From assembly GCA_030594505.1 (NCBI GenBank), contig JAUVFC010000131.1:1-5461 (forward strand): a stretch of 5,461 nt of DNA, read 5' to 3'. The notes below the pieces were generated by a model. The model worked only from the letters and a program-made list of their open reading frames with translations. It was not told the DNA's origin and did no database searches. Both the position numbers and the translations under genes were made by a program. The stretch comes from Desulfobacterales bacterium. Its GTDB lineage: Bacteria; Desulfobacterota; Desulfobacteria; Desulfobacterales; C00003106. Below are positions 1 to 4,017 of the stretch, in pieces. Every line of letters begins with the position of its first letter. Within the stretch, counting starts at the first letter, position 1.

Positions 1-165
1 ATCTTCACCCCTTTCTATCGGTCTCGGAACGTAGCTGAAACACCCGGTTCCGGGCTGGGGCTGGTGATTGTAAAAGATATTGTTGAAGCCAGTGGTGGAA
101 AAGTCTGGGTGGAAAGTGAGTACGGGAAAGGAAGTGTTTTTTTCGTCAGGCTTCCCACGGGGTGA
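1..165 (+). CDS. Histidine kinase, C-terminal end only (partial)
   Basis: The window opens inside a coding region that reads in frame from base 1 to a TGA at 163-165, leaving 54 residues. They form the end of a HATPase_c ATP-binding domain: an F-box (FTPFYRS, residues 3-9), the G2 glycine box (GSGLGL, 16-21) followed by the helix [12 protein letters not shown], and the closing strand pattern GSVFFVRLP. This layout is typical of membrane or PAS-type sensor histidine kinases. The sensor, dimerisation and phospho-acceptor parts lie upstream of the window, so the signal cannot be judged. The protein ends just after the ATPase fold, so it carries no C-terminal receiver. The next kinase gene begins 30 bases downstream on the same strand, which suggests co-transcription. 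Confidence 0.9.
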   Translation: MFTPFYRSRNVAETPGSGLGLVIVKDIVEASGGKVWVESEYGKGSVFFVRLPTG

Positions 166-195
166 AGAAATCATCTGCTATGAAAAGGGATCCTT

Positions 196-1920
196 ATGGA
201 CAATAATAACGTAAAAGCAGAACAAGATATAGAAACAAAGGGAGCATCAGCACTTAACTCTCCTGCTACCGCCGAGACGTCTATTTCTTCGTTGGAAAGA
301 CATTACTATGAGGTAGGGTTGCACAATCTCACAGAAAAGTTGAATCGTCTGGAAGAAATTAATTGTCATCTCACCGAGAAGTTAAGTGAAGCGGAAAAGG
401 AGAAAGAGACCTACCGTGATCTTTACGAAAATGCCCCTGTGGGCTATCACCTGCTGGCGCCCGACGGCACTATTTTGGAACTCAATACTGCGGCTGTCGA
501 AATGCTCGGCTACCGATCTGAAGAACTGATAGGAAAATTATATAAGGATAGCATCCTTGCCGACTCTTCCAAAGAACTGTTTAGTACTCATTATGAGCAG
601 TTGAGGAGTTCCGGTAAACTTTCCAACCTGGAACTCAATCTCCTCGCTAAGAATGGACGTGAAATTCCCGTTTTGCTCAGCGCCAATGCAATGTATGACA
701 ACGAACAGAAAATTGTGCGCTATCGCGCAGCGGTCAGAAACATCGCAAAGCGAAAAGAACTCGAATCAGAACTTTTGCGAGTTGAGCGGTACAGAATACT
801 GGGCGCTATGTGTAAAAATATTGCCCATAATTTCAACAACCTTTTGACCAGTATCATGGGAAACATCCAAATAGCGCACATGAACGGTACTGTTGAGAAG
901 CAACACATGAAACGCTTGGATCTGATAAACGCGGCAGCAAAGAAAATGGCACGCCTGGTGACCGAGATCCAATCGTTTGTGGCCAGGGCTGATGACTACG
1001 GTGAACCAAAGCCACAGTATGTCGGCATTAATGAAGCGCTGGAACAGGCAATCGAACTAACCCGACCAAAGTGGCGGGATGAGATGACAAAGAAAAACGT
1101 AAAGATAGATATAGAATTTGAGTCCGTTGACATCCCGAGCTTGAGGGGGAACCTCTTTGAGTATCGCACAGCCTTTTCGAACATCCTCACCAATGCGATT
1201 GAGGCTATCGAGGCACGGACACAATGGAGAGGAAAAGAGAAACAAAATAACCACAAGATAACCGTCACCGAGACTATGGTAAAAAAGGATGCTGAATCAC
1301 GGGATAGCGTGGAGATTGTCTTTAAAGATACCGGGATCGGCATGAGCAAGAAAGTCCTGGAGGCGGCAATCGATCCCCTCTATTCCACAAAAGGTTTGGT
1401 AGGCGTGGGCATGGGGCTTTCCGCTGCCTACAGCACTGTCAATAAAGCCGGTGGCACACTATCCCTCAAAAGTACGCCCTGGAAGGGTACGGAAGTGCGC
1501 ATTCACTTGCCGATATCGTCACCCCCACGTCTGAAAAAGGTTGTAAGCAAGCCTCAGCCGAGTGATATGCACAAATCTGTATTACTGGTGGACGATGATG
1601 ATTCGGTAAGATTTGTTCTGAAAACAATGCTTCAAAAATTGAATTGCGACGTGAGCGCTGTTTCCAGCGGCAAGGAGGCCCTCGATTTATTTGACAAAAA
1701 AACCTTCAACCTCGTGCTGGCGGATTGGTCCATGCCTAAGATGAACGGAACTGAACTTGCGCGCAGGCTCAGGGAAGCCAAAGCCGATCTCCCTATAGCC
1801 ATAATAACCGGATGGACTGATGAAGAGAGTCTTGGTGAGTTAAAAAAGCAGGGAATTGAAAGGATCATTAAAAAACCGTTTGTTATGGAAGACGTAAGGA
1901 ATCTAATAAGCGACATATAG
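196..1920 (+). CDS. Soluble PAS hybrid histidine kinase with C-terminal receiver
   Basis: 574 residues with no signal peptide or membrane segment, so a cytosolic sensor kinase. In order: a polar N-terminus; a coiled coil (about 42-78); a PAS domain (about 73-185, YENAPVGYHLL... and NTAAVEMLGY); a HisKA helix with phosphoacceptor His211 in AHNFNNLL; a HATPase_c domain with N-box NILTNAIEAIE (329-339), G1 DTGIGM (378-383) and G2 GVGMGLS (403-409); and a receiver domain (about 459-574) with acidic pocket D466-D468, phosphorylatable Asp510, Thr538 and Lys560. It should autophosphorylate on His211 and pass phosphate to Asp510 or to a separate receiver. The adjacent single-domain receiver is the obvious partner. 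The residue after His211 is Asn where Asp or Glu is usual. The ATG at 196 has AAGGGA at 185-190, 5 bases upstream. The ligand is unknown. No Hpt domain is present. Confidence 0.95.
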   Translation: MDNNNVKAEQDIETKGASALNSPATAETSISSLERHYYEVGLHNLTEKLNRLEEINCHLTEKLSEAEKEKETYRDLYENAPVGYHLLAPDGTILELNTAAVEMLGYRSEELIGKLYKDSILADSSKELFSTHYEQLRSSGKLSNLELNLLAKNGREIPVLLSANAMYDNEQKIVRYRAAVRNIAKRKELESELLRVERYRILGAMCKNIAHNFNNLLTSIMGNIQIAHMNGTVEKQHMKRLDLINAAAKKMARLVTEIQSFVARADDYGEPKPQYVGINEALEQAIELTRPKWRDEMTKKNVKIDIEFESVDIPSLRGNLFEYRTAFSNILTNAIEAIEARTQWRGKEKQNNHKITVTETMVKKDAESRDSVEIVFKDTGIGMSKKVLEAAIDPLYSTKGLVGVGMGLSAAYSTVNKAGGTLSLKSTPWKGTEVRIHLPISSPPRLKKVVSKPQPSDMHKSVLLVDDDDSVRFVLKTMLQKLNCDVSAVSSGKEALDLFDKKTFNLVLADWSMPKMNGTELARRLREAKADLPIAIITGWTDEESLGELKKQGIERIIKKPFVMEDVRNLISDI

Positions 1921-1939
1921 CGTGATCATGAAATCACAC

Positions 1940-1947
1940 GGGAGAGG
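1940..1947 (+). promoter_or_regulatory. Ribosome binding site of the stand-alone receiver gene
   Basis: GGGAGAGG is a strong Shine-Dalgarno sequence but ends only 2 bases before the first ATG (1950). The second in-frame ATG (1956) is 8 bases away and gives the usual receiver N-terminus MAEKILIVDDD. Initiation at 1950 would have to use the GGAG part (5-base spacing). Either start is possible; they differ by two residues. Confidence 0.55.
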
Positions 1948-1949
1948 TT

Positions 1950-2360
1950 ATGGATATGGCAGAAAAAATTCTTATTGTTGATGATGACGGCACGGTACTT
2001 GATGTGCTGTCCCGTGCGTTGGAACATAAAGGATTCCGGGTAACAAAAGCCATGAGCGGACGCGAGGGCCTGGATTTGATCAAAAGTGAGCACGTGGATG
2101 TTGTAGTAACAGATTTGCGGTTGCCTGATATCAATGGACTGGAATTGCTAAAGCAATCCAAGGAGTTGGACTCGCAAATTGAGGTTATCATTTTGACCGG
2201 CTTTGTAACCGATGAGAACATAAAGACAGCTTTGCTAAACGGTGCATATAGTTTTCTTGCCAAACCCTTAGAGAGTCTTGAGCGGCTTTATTCCGAAGTG
2301 AATCAAGCTTTAAGAAAAAGAGAGGCGAGTCTGGCACAAGAGCCCCATTTTACATTATAA
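1950..2360 (+). CDS. Single-domain response regulator (stand-alone receiver)
   Basis: 136 residues (134 if translation begins at the ATG at 1956). The whole protein is one REC domain: beta-1 with acidic residues D11-D13 (ILIVDDD), phosphorylatable Asp55 (VVVTDLRLPDINGLEL), Thr83 (ILTG) and Lys105 (AKPLE). The last helix and a short tail of about 20 residues follow, with no DNA-binding, enzymatic or other output domain. Proteins of this architecture (CheY, Spo0F and DivK classes) act through protein-protein contact or as phosphate shuttles. It starts 29 bases after the hybrid kinase stop and probably belongs to the same operon, so it likely receives phosphate from that kinase or from the kinase whose end opens the window. 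Its target is not identifiable from the sequence. Confidence 0.92.
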   Translation: MDMAEKILIVDDDGTVLDVLSRALEHKGFRVTKAMSGREGLDLIKSEHVDVVVTDLRLPDINGLELLKQSKELDSQIEVIILTGFVTDENIKTALLNGAYSFLAKPLESLERLYSEVNQALRKREASLAQEPHFTL

Positions 2361-2434
2361 TTCCCCCCGCATTCTTACCATTCCCCCCTTCGAGGCGATC
2401 TAAAACCTTTTGAGATATAAAAAATGGTTTTCCC

Positions 2435-2463
2435 TTGACCAATTAATTGGTTTTTGTAACAAT
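2435..2463 (+). promoter_or_regulatory. Candidate sigma-70-type promoter for rsmG
   Basis: TTGACC (2435-2440, 5 of 6 matches to the -35 consensus) is separated by 17 bases from AACAAT (2458-2463, 4 of 6 matches to -10). A TGT sits directly before the -10, giving an extended -10 TGn motif. Transcription would begin near 2470 and leave a leader of about 125 nt before the rsmG ATG. A 14-bp palindrome (2438-2451) overlaps the end of the -35 box and the spacer, a typical place for a repressor. Prediction from sequence only. Confidence 0.5.
2438..2451. promoter_or_regulatory. 14-bp palindrome in the promoter (possible operator)
   Basis: ACCAATTAATTGGT is a perfect inverted repeat covering the last three bases of the -35 box and the first part of the spacer. 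Its location fits an operator for a dimeric repressor. No regulator gene lies next to it and I cannot name the regulator. It is A/T-rich, so chance is a real alternative. Confidence 0.35.
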
Positions 2464-2546
2464 TGCAGAAAAGGCCGGACAATAAAGCGAAAAGATCGTG
2501 GCATTTAAAGGAGAAAAGAGTGTAAAAAACAATCATGAGGAAAAAA

Positions 2547-2603
2547 ATGCAAAAGCGAACAAGCCTTGCAGTAGTAATGTTTCACGTGAAACATTATGCG
2601 TAA
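2547..2603 (+). CDS. Possible 18-codon leader peptide overlapping the rsmG start
   Basis: A short ORF starts at an ATG with a well-spaced Shine-Dalgarno (GAGG 2537-2540, 6 bases upstream) and encodes MQKRTSLAVVMFHVKHYA before TAA at 2601-2603. An in-frame ATG at 2535 would add four residues. The ORF reads straight through parS and ends 8 bases past the A of the rsmG ATG (2596), in a different frame. rsmG has no Shine-Dalgarno of its own because parS fills that place, so ribosomes finishing this leader could re-initiate at 2596. That is inference: the ORF is short, has no recognised homologue, and may be chance. Confidence 0.3.
   Translation: MQKRTSLAVVMFHVKHYA
2578..2593. other. parS: parS chromosome-partition site (ParB-binding)
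   Basis: TGTTTCACGTGAAACA is a perfect 16-bp palindrome that matches the well-known bacterial parS consensus (TGTTNCACGTGAAACA) at every position. The symmetry extends to 22 bp (2575-2596), reaching the A of the rsmG start codon. In other bacteria ParB clamps load at such sites and spread to form the partition complex handled by ParA and SMC. parS sites usually lie near oriC and often near the mnmG-rsmG-parA-parB cluster. Its place directly before rsmG fits that setting, although parA and parB are not in this window. Confidence 0.9.
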
Positions 2604-3261
2604 CTCCGTTAAGTATCATGATATTCTCAGCAGTGGGGCCGAGCGCTTTGGCCTCCATCTCTCCGACGACATGATAGTTAGCTTCCTCCTTTATATGGAT
2701 GAGCTTCAGGAGTGGAACAAAAAGATCAACCTGACAGCCATTACCCTGGAAGAAGAAATCTTAACCAAACACCTTCTCGACTCTATTGCGCCGGCTCCAT
2801 ATCTGTTGAAAGGGGCCTCTGTTCTTGACCTCGGTTCCGGAGCCGGATTCCCCGGGATTCCCCTTAAAATCGTCCGCCCCGATCTCCGGGTGACCCTCCT
2901 CGATTCTTCCCGAAAAAAGATACACTTCCAAAAACATGTTGTCCGCATACTAAACCTTTCCGAAATAAATACAGTAGAAGGCCGAGCGGAAGATATCGCT
3001 AAAAGTCACCCCGATATGCTCCATTGTTACGATGCGGCGCTCTCCCGGGCATTTTCTTCTCTCAGGGCCTTTATTGAGATGGGAAAACCTTTTTTAAAAA
3101 ATACCGGGTCGTGGATCGGCTTTAAGGGGCCTGCGGGCGCAGCCGAACTTTCTGAACTGAAACCATGGCTCGACCAGGAACGCCTGACGATCCAGGCGGA
3201 AAAATACAAACTCTCCGGCCTGGAACAGGAGCGGGTGTTGTATATCGTGCGGCAATTTTAA
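2596..3261 (+). CDS. rsmG: 16S rRNA (guanine527-N7)-methyltransferase RsmG
   Basis: 221 residues, close to the family's usual 205-240. RsmG (formerly GidB) transfers a methyl group from S-adenosylmethionine to N7 of G527 in the 530 loop of 16S rRNA; in several bacteria its loss gives low-level streptomycin resistance. Family motifs are present in order: WNKKINLTAI (40-49), KHLLDSI (58-64), the SAM-binding loop VLDLGSGAGFPGIPL (76-90), LLDSSRKKIHFQ (101-112), GRAED (129-133), SRAF (150-153) and GFKG (175-178). An in-frame TGA at 2587-2589 forbids an upstream start, and the next ATG (codon 26) would cut into the conserved N-terminal region, so 2596 is well supported although it lacks a Shine-Dalgarno. 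mnmG and parAB, common neighbours, are absent; the gene appears to be transcribed alone. Confidence 0.96.
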   Translation: MRNSVKYHDILSSGAERFGLHLSDDMIVSFLLYMDELQEWNKKINLTAITLEEEILTKHLLDSIAPAPYLLKGASVLDLGSGAGFPGIPLKIVRPDLRVTLLDSSRKKIHFQKHVVRILNLSEINTVEGRAEDIAKSHPDMLHCYDAALSRAFSSLRAFIEMGKPFLKNTGSWIGFKGPAGAAELSELKPWLDQERLTIQAEKYKLSGLEQERVLYIVRQF

Positions 3262-3294
3262 AGAACGGAAGATTCCCGATAGCGCTTTAGGGAG

Positions 3295-3326
3295 TTGCCA
3301 TGCCGACATGAACCGTGCAATTTTTT
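3295..3326 (+). terminator. Weak candidate intrinsic terminator after rsmG
   Basis: TTGC (3295-3298) can pair with GCAA (3317-3320), enclosing a CATG/CATG mini-stem, and is followed by six T (3321-3326). The stem is short and has an unpaired six-base bulge, so this is a weak call. The larger inverted-repeat element just downstream may do the real terminating. Confidence 0.25.
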
Positions 3327-3361
3327 GAATTAACGGGGGCAAGCTTTCCGCTATTGTCTGG

Positions 3362-3467
3362 GAGGCTGTCCGAGAATTATGTCCGTAACGAAAAAGAGTG
3401 AGAACGAGACAAAATTTTCGCCGTTTCTCACTCTTTTGCAGTAGGATCAGAATTCTCGGACAGCCTC
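3362..3467. mobile_element. MITE-like element with 17-bp terminal inverted repeats
   Basis: A 106-bp segment is bounded by perfect 17-bp inverted repeats, GAGGCTGTCCGAGAATT at 3362-3378 and its exact complement at 3451-3467. Nested within is a second perfect 13-bp inverted repeat (AAAAGAGTGAGAA at 3392-3404, complement at 3425-3437), which extends by two more pairs with one bulged base. The loop holds AAAATTTT. It has no coding capacity. Size, perfect ends and position between genes fit a non-autonomous miniature transposable element. No clear target-site duplication flanks it (left GTCTGG, right ATATCT). In RNA it would fold into a long hairpin and could stop transcription between rsmG and the downstream gene; the inner stem with its AAAA and TTTT flanks resembles a bidirectional terminator. 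I cannot assign a parent insertion-sequence family. Confidence 0.6.
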
Positions 3468-3488
3468 ATATCTTCTTGCCATAAAAAT

Positions 3489-3493
3489 GAGGG
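3489..3493 (+). promoter_or_regulatory. Ribosome binding site that sets the start of the cyclic-nucleotide-binding gene
   Basis: GAGGG lies 8 bases before the ATG at 3502, while the earlier in-frame ATG at 3487 has no Shine-Dalgarno (only TTGCCATAAAA precedes it). This favours 3502 as the real start and removes five residues (MRASI) from the longest reading. Confidence 0.6.
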
Positions 3494-3501
3494 CTTCTAT
3501 A

Positions 3502-4017
3502 ATGAAAGAAACATCGTTTCTTAAAGACAACGAAGAGATCCTTGAAAGACTGAGGGACGTATCGGTTTTTGATGCTCTGTCGGATAAAGAGCTTCGAGAT
3601 TTTTTGACGTTAAGCAAACTTCGTTCCTACGAAAAAGGTGAATTGATTATCCGGGAAGGCGAATACGATTGTTGGCTCTATTTCCTGTTGTCCGGCAGTG
3701 TTGACGTAATTGTGGGAGACCAGGCCATGAGGACCCTGTCGAGCAAGGGAGACATCTTTGGTGAAATGGGAATAATTGACGGGTCTCCCAGATGTGCCTC
3801 TATTGTGGCTGATGAGGACGCTACCCAATGCCTTGGGATGGATGCCTCTATTCTGGATCGCATCGCAAAAGAGAATGCAATAAATGCCCTTTATGTGATT
3901 TACCGAATATTTGCCGAAGTCTTTTCAGGCAGATTGAGGGAGGCGATGCAAGAAAACGCTCAACTGAAAAGTGAAAATGAAAATCTTAAAAAAGAACTGG
4001 AATTGTCGACCACTTGA
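3502..4017 (+). CDS. Small cyclic-nucleotide-binding domain protein with C-terminal coiled coil
   Basis: 171 residues from the preferred ATG (176 from the ATG at 3487). Nearly all of it is one CRP/PKA-type cyclic-nucleotide-binding fold: the helix LRDVSVFDALSDKELRDFL, then beta-roll strands (GELIIREGEYDCWLYFLLSGSVDVIV) and a phosphate-binding cassette GDIFGEMGIIDGSPRCASIVA. The cassette keeps the Glu (88) and Arg (97) that contact ribose and cyclic phosphate in CRP, so binding cAMP or cGMP is plausible. There is no helix-turn-helix: after the C-helix the protein ends in a heptad-like, charged coiled coil (about 144-169, LREAMQENAQLKSENENLKKEL). It is therefore probably a dimeric sensor acting on a partner protein, not a transcription factor. 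Its stop codon directly touches the stop of the oppositely oriented sigma-54 regulator. The partner is unknown. Confidence 0.88.
   Translation: MKETSFLKDNEEILERLRDVSVFDALSDKELRDFLTLSKLRSYEKGELIIREGEYDCWLYFLLSGSVDVIVGDQAMRTLSSKGDIFGEMGIIDGSPRCASIVADEDATQCLGMDASILDRIAKENAINALYVIYRIFAEVFSGRLREAMQENAQLKSENENLKKELELSTT

Larger units (their letters stand above)
2361..2595. other. Intergenic region upstream of rsmG
   Basis: 235 bases between the receiver gene and rsmG. The first part is C-rich, with a 9-base direct repeat ATTCCCCCC at 2360-2368 and 2380-2388. It is followed by an A/T-rich stretch where AAAACC (2402-2407) can pair with GGTTTT (2426-2431), a weak, GC-poor hairpin that might end the upstream operon. 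The second part holds a candidate promoter with a palindrome, a purine-rich leader with two Shine-Dalgarno-like sequences, and parS. These are listed separately. Confidence 0.7.

Noticed and set aside
996..1349. 117-codon open frame on the minus strand inside the hybrid kinase gene
   Set aside because: It lies opposite a strongly supported kinase domain, has no recognisable domain, and its composition is that of a shadow frame.
1922..1937. Small hairpin GTGAT-catgaa-ATCAC between the hybrid kinase and receiver genes
   Set aside because: Only 5 bp of stem and no T run; it cannot be told from chance and is too weak for a terminator.
1575..2330. Recent duplication of the hybrid kinase receiver to give the stand-alone receiver
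   Set aside because: The two receivers share only family motifs (acidic pocket, D, T, KP) and differ widely elsewhere, so recent tandem duplication is unlikely.
2330..2350. Sigma-54 promoter-like TGGCAC before the rsmG region
   Set aside because: The -24-like TGGCAC is not followed by a TTGC -12 element at the required distance.
2402..2431. AAAACC/GGTTTT stem as a terminator of the two-component operon
   Set aside because: The stem is almost all A/T apart from two G-C pairs, with only a short T run; mentioned in the intergenic entry but not called as a terminator.
3458..3480. Sigma-54 (-24/-12) promoter ending in TTGCC before the cyclic-nucleotide-binding gene
   Set aside because: The GC of TTGCC has no GG ten bases upstream; positions 3466-3467 are TC.
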